The notes under the pieces are model-generated. The model was given only the letters and a program-made list of their open reading frames with translations. It did no database searches and was not told where the DNA came from. From Arthrobacter ulcerisalmonis (GTDB lineage Bacteria; Actinomycetota; Actinomycetes; Actinomycetales; Micrococcaceae): a stretch of DNA of 64,000 nucleotides. Both the position numbers and the translations under genes were made by a program. The stretch is taken from positions 62,001 to 126,000 of the forward strand of contig NZ_UXAU01000009.1 in assembly GCF_900609065.1 (NCBI RefSeq), given 5' to 3'. Below are positions 36,208 through 44,786 of the stretch, in pieces; position 1 is the stretch's first letter, and each line of letters starts with the position of its first letter.

Positions 36208-36798
36208 ATGTCCGCTGTCACCGCTGCCCCACCCATCCCTGCTGCGAGGATCGCTGCCTACCAGGAGGACTTCGAGGCGTGGGGACAGCTCCGTTTGCTC
36301 CCCGTTGAACCCGCGTCCGACGCCGGCATCATGCATTCCTGGGTCACCGAGGAACGGGCCCGTTTCTGGGGCATGACGGACTACACCCACCACCAAGTCC
36401 AGGAGGTCTACGAGTTCCTGGCCAGCCTGGACACCCACCACGCGTACCTGATCGAACTGGCCGGCGAACCGTTCGGCATCTTCCAGACCTACCAGGCCAT
36501 CCACGACCCGGTGGGGGAGGCCTACCCCGCCCTGCCCGGAGACACCGGTACGCACCTTCTGCTGGGTCCGGCGTCGCGCTCCATCCCGCACTTCACCCCT
36601 GTGCTCGCGGCGGCCCTGCTCCGGTTCATGTTCGCGGACCCGGGCACCGACCGCATCATCGCCGAACCCGATGCCCGAAACGGCATGGCCATTCGACGGC
36701 TCGTGGCGTCCGCCTTCGAACTGGGTCCGATCGTGCAGCTGGCAGACAAGGAAGCGCAGCTCGCGTTCCTGACCCGGGAAAAGTTCATGGCGGGCTAG
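36208..36798 (+). CDS. GNAT acetyltransferase, siderophore (IucB/RhbD) type
   Basis: A 196-residue acetyltransferase matching IucB/RhbD/AlcB-type enzymes that acylate N-hydroxylated diamines during siderophore synthesis. Typical segments are M-H-S-W-V-T-E-E-R-A-R-F-W-G-M, A-Y-L-I-E-L-A-G-E-P-F-G-I-F-Q-T-Y, H-L-L-L-G-P and R-I-I-A-E-P-D-A-R-N-G-M-A-I-R. The start ATG follows AAGGAG at four bases. No hydroxylase or NIS synthetase is nearby, so the rest of the pathway must be elsewhere or absent. It shares the IdeR box with the divergent reductase gene. Confidence 0.85.
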   Translation: MSAVTAAPPIPAARIAAYQEDFEAWGQLRLLPVEPASDAGIMHSWVTEERARFWGMTDYTHHQVQEVYEFLASLDTHHAYLIELAGEPFGIFQTYQAIHDPVGEAYPALPGDTGTHLLLGPASRSIPHFTPVLAAALLRFMFADPGTDRIIAEPDARNGMAIRRLVASAFELGPIVQLADKEAQLAFLTREKFMAG

Positions 36799-36818
36799 GC
36801 GCAAAACTCGGGCGCAGC

Positions 36819-37586
36819 TTAGGCCTGGACGTCCCCGCCGAGCAGCTCATCCAACCCGCAGGAGGGCAGGTGGATCCAGCCCTCGGTGCGCGCGGCGGCC
36901 GCGTGCTCGGCATCGGGTCGGAGGGTCAGCCCGCGGGCCACGGCCCGTGCGGCCAGGGCAGCGACGACGGCGTCAAACAGGTCGTCGGACCCCTCCAGCC
37001 GGGCCTCGTTTCCGGCCAGGTCCAGCCAAGGCGCCAGTGCCTGCAACTCCGCAAGAAGCTGGCCGCGGCGTTCGCTTTCGGGACCGCCCCGGCCTTTGTA
37101 GCCGCGCCCGTTCAGGCCCCAGATCTTCAGCGAGGCGGCAGGATAAACCTCGGCCAGCCGGCCCGATCCATCCTTGGGCTGAGGACCGTGCAGTCCAGCA
37201 ATCTTCGCCTGCAGGACCGCGCAACGCATGGCAGGATGGGCCAGCCGGTCCGCCGAGACGCTGAGCGGGATCAGCCGGGTCTGGGCGGTGACAAACCGAT
37301 CCGTGTCGCGGTAGGCAAGCAGCCTGCGCCCGGCGATGCCGTCGTGCGCAAGGACGGGACCGGCGTCGGACGCCAGATGTCCGGTGAGGAAGGGGATCAG
37401 GGCGTCGGGCCAGCCTACGGGGCAGTCGATCCCAGTGACATCAGTGGCCCCGAAGAGGTCCACGATGTCCTGGTCAGCCACGTCGAGTGCCAGGTGGGCC
37501 AGGGTGGCGCCGTCGTTTCCCCAGTCGAGGACAGCCGCGGCCGTCTTCTTGTCCGCGGCAGCAAGGTCAACGCCGAGGGTCTTCAT
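36819..37586 (-). CDS. DUF429 family protein (predicted RNase H-like fold)
   Basis: A 255-residue DUF429 protein: K-T-L-G-V-D-L-A-A (first strand with Asp), D-V-T-G-I-D-C-P-V-G-W-P (second acidic strand), R-x-T-D near the middle, and late L-F-D-A-V-V-A-A-L-A-A-R-A-V-A with an acidic residue. Acidic residues on the first strands fit the suggested RNase H-like nuclease fold; activity is unproven. It starts 10 bp after the carboxylesterase stop, so both are likely in one transcript. Confidence 0.82.
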   Translation of the reverse strand: MKTLGVDLAAADKKTAAAVLDWGNDGATLAHLALDVADQDIVDLFGATDVTGIDCPVGWPDALIPFLTGHLASDAGPVLAHDGIAGRRLLAYRDTDRFVTAQTRLIPLSVSADRLAHPAMRCAVLQAKIAGLHGPQPKDGSGRLAEVYPAASLKIWGLNGRGYKGRGGPESERRGQLLAELQALAPWLDLAGNEARLEGSDDLFDAVVAALAARAVARGLTLRPDAEHAAAARTEGWIHLPSCGLDELLGGDVQA

Positions 37587-37596
37587 CCCCAGAGCC

Positions 37597-38931
37597 TCAT
37601 GCCACCCGGTATTTCAGGACGCCAGGAATCCCGCCGCTGTCCCCGAGATCACTGCCTGCAGCACCGCCCGCGAACTGGGCCCACAGGGCACGCACCTGCT
37701 GGCCCGCGGCGTCCACCTCGTCCCAGGTGGCCCCGGCGATCAGTCCCACTCCGTCCCAGGTGTCCTTAGTGCCGAACAGCAGGGGAAGGTCAATGGTGTG
37801 GGCGGAGCCGTAGATGTTTCCGGGTGCGTGCCAGTCCAGGACATAGTGGTGCGCAGTTCCGCCCGCTGCTGAGTGGCGGCGGGCAAACTTCCGCGATGCC
37901 CGGCCATAGACCGTCTCGGTCACCACCCAGTTGATGGCCCGGAGTGCCGTCTTTCCCAGCACCGGAACGCGCTCCAGGGCGCTGAGGAACCTGTTGCGCG
38001 GCAGGAACAGCCGAGCCTCCTGCGAGGTGTGCCCCATCAGCACCTGGATGCCTGGCGCGGTGTGGTTCCAGGCCGCCTCAATGCCTGCCTCGGCGGGGAG
38101 GGGGTGGTGCCCGTACTGCGTGCCGAACGGCATGGCCGCCCGCATGCCGAACTTGCGGGCCACCTGCGTGACGCGTTCTTCGATCTCCACCACGTCCATG
38201 GCAGGGGTCTCCTCCGTGACGGACTCGGCGGCGATGCCCATGGCGTGGTTCATGGTGGCCCGGCCCCGGGAGATGCCCAGCGGTGCGCTTTGGATGATGG
38301 CCCGCTGGAACAAGGTGGGCGCCTCGGGGACTGCCATGAGGTGGGCGATCGCGTCGCCGCCAGCTGACTGGCCGAACGCTGTGACGCGGTGCGGGTCGCC
38401 ACCGAACGCCGAGATATTCCGTTGCACCCACCGAAAGGCCTCGAGCTGGTCCAGGAGGCCCAGGTTGCCGGGCCGGCCCGTTCGGGTGGACAGGAAGCCA
38501 AACAGTCCCAGCCTGTAGGTCACGGACACCACGACCACCCGGTTTTCGGCGGCCAACGCTGCAGAGTCGAAGATCGCCAGGTCGCCGGAGCCGGTGGTGT
38601 ACGAGCCGCCGTGGATCCAGACCATCACCGGCAATTTCTCAGCCGGGTCAATGTCGGCAGGCATGGTGATGGAGAGGTTCTGGCAGTCTTCGCTGCCCGG
38701 CAACTCGCCGTAGCGGGTGCCCAAAACTTCGTCCAGGAACGGCACGGGAGCCTGCGGGCAGGCAGGCGCGGGGGACGTGGCCAGCAGCGGGGTGGCGCGG
38801 TCTGGTGCGGGGCTGGGCGGCTGGAAACGAGCGGCCGTGGCATAAGGGATGCCCGTTGCGCGGATGACTCGGCCGTCGCGCCGGCCGATGATGGGGCCGG
38901 AGGGCGGGGTGAAGGTGGGTTCGTAGCTCAC
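37597..38931 (-). CDS. type-B carboxylesterase
   Basis: A 444-residue alpha/beta hydrolase of the carboxylesterase/lipase (COesterase) family. E-D-C-Q-N-L-S-I is near 85, the oxyanion segment V-W-I-H-G-G-S-Y-T-T-G near 105, and the nucleophile G-Q-S-A-G-G-D with Ser at about residue 187. A catalytic His is expected in the C-terminal third (D-L-P-L-L-F-G region). It is shorter than most members (about 500). The GTG start with GGTGGAG upstream was preferred to a longer frame. Likely cytoplasmic; substrate unknown. Confidence 0.88.
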   Translation of the reverse strand: MSYEPTFTPPSGPIIGRRDGRVIRATGIPYATAARFQPPSPAPDRATPLLATSPAPACPQAPVPFLDEVLGTRYGELPGSEDCQNLSITMPADIDPAEKLPVMVWIHGGSYTTGSGDLAIFDSAALAAENRVVVVSVTYRLGLFGFLSTRTGRPGNLGLLDQLEAFRWVQRNISAFGGDPHRVTAFGQSAGGDAIAHLMAVPEAPTLFQRAIIQSAPLGISRGRATMNHAMGIAAESVTEETPAMDVVEIEERVTQVARKFGMRAAMPFGTQYGHHPLPAEAGIEAAWNHTAPGIQVLMGHTSQEARLFLPRNRFLSALERVPVLGKTALRAINWVVTETVYGRASRKFARRHSAAGGTAHHYVLDWHAPGNIYGSAHTIDLPLLFGTKDTWDGVGLIAGATWDEVDAAGQQVRALWAQFAGGAAGSDLGDSGGIPGVLKYRVA

Positions 38932-38946
38932 GCTCCACCTTAACCA

Positions 38947-38977
38947 CAACGCGGGGCCCCACTGGGACCCCGCGTTG
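38947..38977 (-). terminator. hairpin after ppa
   Basis: A 10-bp perfect stem (CAACGCGGGG with CCCCGCGTTG) and a further three inner pairs lie between ppa and the downstream esterase gene on the minus strand. No T-run follows, so termination may be partial. Confidence 0.55.
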
Positions 38978-38994
38978 GTAAGGCGAGAGCGGAC

Positions 38995-39486
38995 CTAGTG
39001 GCCTGCCGCCGGGACGTAGCGCTTGATGGAAGCTTCCAGCTCGGCTTCGGCCGCGGCACGATCGCCCCAGCCTTCGGCCTTGACCCACTTGCCCGGCTCC
39101 AAGTCCTTGTAACGGGTGAAGAAGTGCTCGATCTCCTTGATCAGGAAGTCGCTGACGTCGCTGAGTTCCTGGATGTGGTCGAACCGCTTGTCCGTGGGGA
39201 CGCAAAGCACCTTGGCGTCCCCGCCGCCGTCGTCCGTCATGTTGAACACGCCGATGGGGCGGGACTCGACGATCACGCCGGGGTGCAGGTCGAAGTCCTG
39301 CAGCAGCACCAGCGCGTCCAGCGGATCGCCGTCTTCGCCGAGGGTGTTCTCGAAGAAGCCGTAGTGGGTGGGGTACTGCATGGAGGTGAAGAGGACGCGG
39401 TCCAGGCGGACCCGGCCGGTCTCGTGGTCAACTTCGTACTTGACACGCGATCCCTTGGGGATCTCGATGGTCACGTCGTGCTTCAT
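38995..39486 (-). CDS. ppa: inorganic pyrophosphatase
   Basis: A 163-residue family I soluble inorganic diphosphatase, hydrolysing PPi to two phosphates and driving biosynthetic reactions. The N-terminal [12 protein letters not shown] is at 7-18 and the metal-binding signature [10 protein letters not shown] at 52-61. D-x-K-V-L further on and the long C-terminal helix are typical. It is divergent from dacB, as in related actinobacteria. Confidence 0.96.
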   Translation of the reverse strand: MKHDVTIEIPKGSRVKYEVDHETGRVRLDRVLFTSMQYPTHYGFFENTLGEDGDPLDALVLLQDFDLHPGVIVESRPIGVFNMTDDGGGDAKVLCVPTDKRFDHIQELSDVSDFLIKEIEHFFTRYKDLEPGKWVKAEGWGDRAAAEAELEASIKRYVPAAGH

Positions 39487-39605
39487 GAATGCTCCTCGGC
39501 GTTTTTGTCACTGGGTTCGCGGCACCAGGACTGCCACGCAAAGGGGGTGTCAGTGCCGCCGACTATTATTGAGGATATAGCGAGCGGCCCTGGAATCAGG
39601 AACTT

Positions 39606-41099
39606 GTGGGGATATTTCAGGACTTGAGGACCAGCACCGGCATGACCAGATCGACACCTGCCCAACCGTGGCGGCACCGCGTGCGCCGGCACTGGCCGCT
39701 GCTCGCCGTGACCGTCCTGCTGCTGGCGCTTGCTGTTCCTGCCGCGTTCCTGGCGCTGCCCGGCTTCCTCGCCCCGCCACCGGCCGCGCCCGCCCCCACC
39801 GTTCCGGCCTGGCAGCAGCCGCCGGCAACGCTCGCGGCACCGGGCGGCCTGGCCCCGCTCACGGACGCGGCTCTGCGTCCGGATCGCGCCGCCGTGACGG
39901 CGCAGCTGCAGCCGCTGTTGACGCCCGACGGCGACGGCTCCTTCACGGGGCTGGTCCAGGACGCGATCACGGGCGACGTCCTGTTTGACCAGGGTGCCTC
40001 CGCCGCTCGGGTGCCGGCGTCGAACCTGAAGCTGCTGACAGCGGTGGCAGCACTCCGCACACTCGGCCCGGACCACCGCTTCAGCACCACAGTGGTTGCC
40101 GGATCCAACCCCAACCAGGTGGTTCTGGTGGGTGGCGGCGACGTACTCCTGGCCGCCGGGGATTCGGCAGCAGACCAGGTTCGTGGGCGCACGGGCCTGG
40201 CTACCCTGGCCGCGCAGACCGCCACGGCACTGGCGGCCGCTGGGGCAGCTGGCGAGATCACCGTGGCGCTCGACGATTCGCTCTTCAGCGGACCGGCCCT
40301 CAATCCGGCCTGGGACCTGGGCGACGTTGCCGCGGGCGAGGTGGCACCGCTGGCCCCGATCGCCCTCAACGCAGCCCGATTCGCTCCCACCGACACCTCC
40401 GGCGCCAGGCCCAGCGACCCCGCCATCACCGCGGCCGAGCAGTTCGCCAGCCAGCTGCGCGTGGCAGGTGCGGCCGCGGGACTAACTGTTGCCGCCGATG
40501 TCGGGCGTTCACCTGCCCCCGCGGATGCGGCCACCCTGGCGCGGGCCGAATCAGCCACAGTGGCGCAGCAGCTGGACGTGATGCTGCAGGACTCCGACAA
40601 CTACCTGGCCGAAGCATTAGGCCGCCTCGCCGCCGTGGCCTCGGGCCGACCGGGAAGCAACGACGGCGCCACGGACGTGGTGCGCGCCGAAGTCGCCGCC
40701 GCGGGCGTGGACACCTCGGGGTTGGCCTTGGAGGACGTCTGCGGCCTGGCCATGGGCAACAGGGTGTCAGCGCTGGACCTGGTCAGTGTGGTCCGGACGA
40801 TCGCAACCGGTGCCGACGATCGACTGCGGGCCGCCCTGGCCGGCTTCCCCGTGGCTGGGCTGACCGGCACCCTCGACGTGCGCTATCAGGACCCGGCCAG
40901 CCAACAGGGCGCCGGATTGGTGCGCGCAAAGACCGGAACCCTGAACACCGTCATCGCACTGAGTGGCTACGTGGTGGATGCGGACGGCCGGTTGCTGCTC
41001 TTCTCCTTCATCGGCAACGATCTTGCTCCGGGCGCTGCCGGTAACAAGGCTGCAGTGGACCGGGCAGCTGCCGCGTTGGCTGGCTGCGGCTGCCGGTAG
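39606..41099 (+). CDS. dacB: D-alanyl-D-alanine carboxypeptidase/endopeptidase (PBP4 type)
   Basis: A 497-residue S13-family penicillin-binding protein that trims or cleaves peptidoglycan cross-links outside the membrane. An N-terminal hydrophobic signal-anchor lies at about 30-52. The active-site triad is complete: S139-N-L-K142, S330-D-N and K442-T-G. A Pro/Ala-rich linker separates anchor and domain. The GTG start (AGGAA upstream) was used; an internal ATG 12 codons on is an alternative. It is the first gene of the conserved dacB-DUF2342-tilS-hpt-ftsH order. Confidence 0.92.
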   Translation: MGIFQDLRTSTGMTRSTPAQPWRHRVRRHWPLLAVTVLLLALAVPAAFLALPGFLAPPPAAPAPTVPAWQQPPATLAAPGGLAPLTDAALRPDRAAVTAQLQPLLTPDGDGSFTGLVQDAITGDVLFDQGASAARVPASNLKLLTAVAALRTLGPDHRFSTTVVAGSNPNQVVLVGGGDVLLAAGDSAADQVRGRTGLATLAAQTATALAAAGAAGEITVALDDSLFSGPALNPAWDLGDVAAGEVAPLAPIALNAARFAPTDTSGARPSDPAITAAEQFASQLRVAGAAAGLTVAADVGRSPAPADAATLARAESATVAQQLDVMLQDSDNYLAEALGRLAAVASGRPGSNDGATDVVRAEVAAAGVDTSGLALEDVCGLAMGNRVSALDLVSVVRTIATGADDRLRAALAGFPVAGLTGTLDVRYQDPASQQGAGLVRAKTGTLNTVIALSGYVVDADGRLLLFSFIGNDLAPGAAGNKAAVDRAAAALAGCGCR

Positions 41100-41152
41100 C
41101 TGGACCGGTTTTCCCGCGATCCGGCGGACTGTGGATCCGCTGGCTGGCGAGA

Positions 41153-41368
41153 TCAGGAGTCGCCTCGGGCCGGTTCGGTGGCGACCAGTGGCGTCGCCGC
41201 GATGGTGGTCACGACGGCGGCGGAGGACGCGCTGGAGGTGTCGGCTGCGATGGCCGCGGGCGCCGTCGTCGTGCCCAGCAGTGTCGCCATCACCACGGCG
41301 GCGAGGACTGCCTTCCACCCTGCTCGTGGGCCTGAGGTCAGCGGGGCGATGGGGCGATACGTGATCAT
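41153..41368 (-). CDS. small secreted peptide, unknown
   Basis: A 71-residue product with a clear Sec-type signal: basic start (R4, R15, K18), hydrophobic core A-V-L-A-A-V-V-M-A-T-L-L-G and a likely A-I-A-A-D cleavage, leaving a mature peptide of about 35 residues rich in Ala, Ser and Thr and lacking Cys. The ribosome-binding site is strong (GAGGAGG before ATG). A large hairpin lies 32 bp upstream of the start. It is inserted between dacB and the DUF2342 gene on the opposite strand. I do not recognise it. Confidence 0.55.
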   Translation of the reverse strand: MITYRPIAPLTSGPRAGWKAVLAAVVMATLLGTTTAPAAIAADTSSASSAAVVTTIAATPLVATEPARGDS

Positions 41369-41399
41369 GGTGTCCTCCTCTGGATATGAACGGCCGTGA

Positions 41400-41437
41400 C
41401 CCGCATAAGCGGTGTTGGCCAGCACCGCTTATGCGGG
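41400..41437. repeat. 15-bp-arm palindrome upstream of small secreted peptide
   Basis: Arms CCCGCATAAGCGGTG and CACCGCTTATGCGGG are perfect complements around TTGGCCAG, most of which can also pair. It lies upstream of both divergent neighbours (minus 41368, plus 41620), so it is not placed as a terminator of either. It may be an operator, a 5' leader structure or a repeat element. Confidence 0.7.
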
Positions 41438-41619
41438 CCAGAGCCGCTCGAGCGGTTCGGTGCGATAGGAATAACTGTGCGGCGCCAGGATTTGCCGGGG
41501 CTTGCGCGGACCTGTGCCGCCGCTGTGAGCCGCCGGGAAGTTCAGGCCCGAGCCTGCCCGTTCGCCGGTCAGCGAACTTTAAGGACGATCCCCAGCCTGC
41601 TGTGGTCTGATTGGAAACT

Positions 41620-42750
41620 ATGGAGACCACTGCGCGGGAGTCCGCACCAACGTTGTCCAGCACCGCCGATTCTTTGATCAACTGGGACCTTGCCGCGGCC
41701 ACCGCCGCCCGCTTGGCGCCAGCCGGACCGGTGATGAACGCCGCGGACATTGGCAAGGCCGTGGAATCGTTGCGGAGCCTGGCGGACGCTTCGGTGGAAC
41801 ACGTGCACCAGATCAGCGGGCTGGAAGCGGCGCGAGACCTCCGGGATTCGTCGGTGTTGGTGGTGGACCGGGCCTCCTGGGCGAAAGCCAATACGCAAAG
41901 TTTCGCCGTGATGCTCAAACCCGCCATGGAAAAGATGGTGGACAGCAGGAACGGCAACCTGACCCCCCGGGCAGCGGGAGTGAGCGGAGCCATCACCGGC
42001 AGCCAACTTGGTGCCGTGCTCGCCTTTCTTTCCAGCAAGGTCCTTGGTCAGTACGATCCCTTTGCCGCGCTCGCGCCGGGGTCCACGGCTCCTGCTGCTG
42101 GCCGGCTCCTCCTCGTGGCCCCGAACATTGTCTCGGTGGAACGCGAATTGAACGTCACCCCGGAGGACTTCCGGCTATGGGTTTGCCTGCACGAGCAGAC
42201 TCACCGCGTGCAGTTCGCCGCTGCGCCGTGGCTCCGGCACCACATGCTGGCGCAGATCGACGATCTCAGCGGGCACCTGCTGGGCAACGTTGATTCACTG
42301 ATGGACCGGGCCAGCGCCGCAGCCCGCTCGCTGAAGGACCGGTCCGCCACCGGAGACACCCCCGGCCGCGGCGCGATCCTGGACCTACTCCAGGACCCGG
42401 CCGAAAAGGCAGCCATCTCCCACCTCACCGCCGTGATGAGCCTGCTTGAGGGCCACGCCAACGTGGTGATGGATGCCGTGGACGCCAGCATCATTCCGTC
42501 CGTGAAGACCATCCGGCAGCGCTTCAACTCCCGCGGCAAGGACCGCGGCGTGCTGGAGAAGTTCATCCGCAACCTCTTGGGCCTCGATGCCAAGATGCGA
42601 CAGTACTCAGATGGCTCCCGCTTTGTCCGCGCCGTGGTGGATGGCGCGGGCATGGCCGGCTTCAACCGCGTGTGGGAGTCGGCGGAAAACCTGCCCACCG
42701 AACCGGAAATCCACGACGCCAAACTGTGGCTGGAACGGATGGGCCTGTAG
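41620..42750 (+). CDS. zinc-dependent metalloprotease, DUF2342 family
   Basis: A 376-residue protein of the DUF2342 family (also labelled coenzyme-F420-biosynthesis-associated). The gluzincin-like motif H191-E-Q-T-H195 is visible in W-V-C-L-H-E-Q-T-H-R-V-Q-F, and a second Glu in L-L-E-G-H-A-N-V-V-M-D may be the third zinc ligand. No signal peptide is seen. Its physiological role is unknown, but it sits before tilS in many actinobacteria. The ATG was preferred over a TTG three codons upstream; both have weak ribosome-binding sites. Confidence 0.85.
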   Translation: METTARESAPTLSSTADSLINWDLAAATAARLAPAGPVMNAADIGKAVESLRSLADASVEHVHQISGLEAARDLRDSSVLVVDRASWAKANTQSFAVMLKPAMEKMVDSRNGNLTPRAAGVSGAITGSQLGAVLAFLSSKVLGQYDPFAALAPGSTAPAAGRLLLVAPNIVSVERELNVTPEDFRLWVCLHEQTHRVQFAAAPWLRHHMLAQIDDLSGHLLGNVDSLMDRASAAARSLKDRSATGDTPGRGAILDLLQDPAEKAAISHLTAVMSLLEGHANVVMDAVDASIIPSVKTIRQRFNSRGKDRGVLEKFIRNLLGLDAKMRQYSDGSRFVRAVVDGAGMAGFNRVWESAENLPTEPEIHDAKLWLERMGL

Positions 42751-44019
42751 GTGCCAGCTGACGTACCCGCTGGTTCGCCGGAACTCTCACCCATGAGTGA
42801 CCCAGAAAAGTCACCGGCAGACACCCCGGAGGTCTCGCTCGCAGTCTCACCGGGCGCTGCACCCACCGTCGCCCGCGGACGACGGCGGCCTGGCCGGTTG
42901 GCGCCGGTCCTCGGCACTGCGCGGAAGCTGCTGCAGGAATCGTTGGCCCAGGCGGGCTACCCGGCGCACGTCCTGGTGGCGTGCAGCGGCGGCCCCGACT
43001 CCCTGGCGCTCGCCGCCGTGGCAGCGTACTTCGCCCGCCGTGGCCACGTGGACGGGCACCCCGTTACGGTAGGTGCCGTGGTGGTGGACCACCAGTTGCA
43101 GGCCGGTTCGGCAGAGGTTGCTGCCAACGCGGCAGCAGCGCTCCAGGAGCTGGGTCTGGCTCCCGTTGAGGTCCGGACCGTCGTGGTGGAGCGTGCCGGC
43201 GTGGGCCCGGAGGCTGCTGCCCGCGACGCCCGCCACGCGGCCCTGCAGGCAGCCGCCACCAGCCAGGGTGCCGAGGCGATTTTGCTTGGCCACACCCTCG
43301 ATGACCAGGCCGAACAGGTGCTCCTGGGACTGGCTCGTGGGTCGGGCACCCGGTCCCTGGCTGGGATGCGGCCGTCCCGCGGGCTCCTGTTGCGGCCGTT
43401 CCTGGCGCTGCGCCGTGCCGACACAGAAGAGATTTGCGAGGTGGAGGAGCTGACGCCTTGGCACGATCCCACCAACACCGATCCTGCGTTTGCCCGCTCC
43501 AGGACCCGGGTGGAAGTCCTGCCGCACCTGGAGGAAAAGCTCGGTCCCGGCGTCGCCGAATCCCTGGCCCGGACTGCCGCGATCCTCCAACTCGACGCCG
43601 ATTACCTGGATGATGTGGCAAAAACCACCTTCGAGTCGCTGCTGGAACGTTCGGGAACGGAACTGCACCTCCCGGAGGACGCGCTGCGCGCACTCCCGCC
43701 TGCCATCAGGTACCGCGTCATCGCCAAGGCGGCTGCCGACGTCGGCGGTCAACAACCCAGCTACAAGCGGCTGCTGGCGGCGGAAGCGCTGCTGCGCCGC
43801 AAAGGATCAGCGGGGCCGGTGGAGTTGCCCGGTGGTGTGGCCGTCTCCCGGCTCTCGCTGGCCGAACTGCGGCCGGAACCCGGCGCCACCCCCGCCGCCG
43901 CCGTCCCCGAGGTGACCCCAGCCGTGGTCCCGGCTGCCACTACACGCAGCGCTGGTCCCCGCGAAGCCGCGCGCTGTGGGAAGCTAGTATTCCGGTCCCA
44001 AAAACCGCCCAAGAATTAG
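42751..44019 (+). CDS. tilS: tRNA(Ile)-lysidine synthetase
   Basis: A 422-residue PP-loop ATPase that converts C34 of tRNA-Ile(CAU) to lysidine, switching its decoding to AUA. The ATP loop V-A-C-S79-G-G-P-D-S-L-A-L is followed by V-V-V-D-H-Q-L, G-H-T-L-D-D-Q-A-E-Q-V-L-L-G-L-A-R-G-S-G and L-R-P-F-L, all diagnostic. The first 45 residues are polar and Pro-rich. The GTG directly follows the stop of the metalloprotease gene; an ATG 14 codons on is an alternative start. The Ala/Pro-rich C terminus is long. Confidence 0.93.
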   Translation: MPADVPAGSPELSPMSDPEKSPADTPEVSLAVSPGAAPTVARGRRRPGRLAPVLGTARKLLQESLAQAGYPAHVLVACSGGPDSLALAAVAAYFARRGHVDGHPVTVGAVVVDHQLQAGSAEVAANAAAALQELGLAPVEVRTVVVERAGVGPEAAARDARHAALQAAATSQGAEAILLGHTLDDQAEQVLLGLARGSGTRSLAGMRPSRGLLLRPFLALRRADTEEICEVEELTPWHDPTNTDPAFARSRTRVEVLPHLEEKLGPGVAESLARTAAILQLDADYLDDVAKTTFESLLERSGTELHLPEDALRALPPAIRYRVIAKAAADVGGQQPSYKRLLAAEALLRRKGSAGPVELPGGVAVSRLSLAELRPEPGATPAAAVPEVTPAVVPAATTRSAGPREAARCGKLVFRSQKPPKN

Positions 44020-44051
44020 TTGCACCCCCCGCATCGACCCAGGAGCTATTG

Positions 44052-44603
44052 GTGGATTCAAACGATGTCCATGCAGATCTAAAGCACGTTCTTTATTCCA
44101 GGGAGCAGATCCAAACCCGGATCACCGAGCTCGCTGCCCAGATCGACAAGGACTACGAAGGCCGCGAACTGCTCATCGTGGGTGTGCTGAAGGGCGCCGT
44201 CATGGTTATGGCTGATCTGGCCCGCGCGCTGCACAGCCACGTCTCCATGGACTGGATGGCCGTTTCCTCCTACGGCTCCGGTACGCAGTCCTCCGGCGTG
44301 GTGCGCATCCTCAAGGACCTGGACACGGACCTGATGGGTAAGGATGTGTTGATCGTCGAGGACATCATCGATTCCGGCCTCACTCTTTCCTGGCTCAAGA
44401 CCAACCTGGAATCCCGTGGCACCGCGTCCGTGGAAATCTGCACCGCGTTCCGCAAGCCAACGGCGGCCAAGGTCCAGATCGACGTCAAGTACGTGGGTTA
44501 TGACATCCCCAACGAATTCGTGGTGGGCTACGGCCTGGACTACGCCGAGAAGTACCGCAACCTGGACTTTGTGGGCACCCTCGCCCCGCACGTCTACGAG
44601 TAA
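44052..44603 (+). CDS. hpt: hypoxanthine phosphoribosyltransferase
   Basis: A 183-residue purine-salvage enzyme making IMP/GMP from hypoxanthine/guanine and PRPP. The PRPP-binding loop V-L-I-V-E-D-I-I-D-S-G-L-T-L is near residues 97-110, with L-I-V-G-V-L-K-G-A and S-S-Y-G-S-G-T in the flexible loop before it. The GTG start has AGGAG six bases upstream; a TTG one codon earlier is too close to that site. It is followed by a strong terminator, so it is not co-transcribed with the SipW cassette. Confidence 0.95.
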   Translation: MDSNDVHADLKHVLYSREQIQTRITELAAQIDKDYEGRELLIVGVLKGAVMVMADLARALHSHVSMDWMAVSSYGSGTQSSGVVRILKDLDTDLMGKDVLIVEDIIDSGLTLSWLKTNLESRGTASVEICTAFRKPTAAKVQIDVKYVGYDIPNEFVVGYGLDYAEKYRNLDFVGTLAPHVYE

Positions 44604-44628
44604 CCAGCACTCCTTCCAGGAAGCTACA

Positions 44629-44678
44629 GGACAGCCGACGACGGCGGCCAACCAGCCGCCGTCGCCGGCTGTCCTTTT
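44629..44678 (+). terminator. strong rho-independent terminator after hpt
   Basis: A 20-bp stem with one mismatch (GGACAGCC... paired with ...GGCTGTCC), 6-nt loop CAACCA, and TTTT directly after the stem. It separates hpt from the SipW cassette that follows. Confidence 0.9.
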
Positions 44679-44786
44679 GCGTCTCATCCTTTTGGGTACC
44701 TTCCGGAGGTGGCTGCTAGGGGCGGTGTTAGCCTGCACGGGTGGGCGTGCTGGGCGGCCACAAAAGCCATTCGGGGGTTCTTGGCC

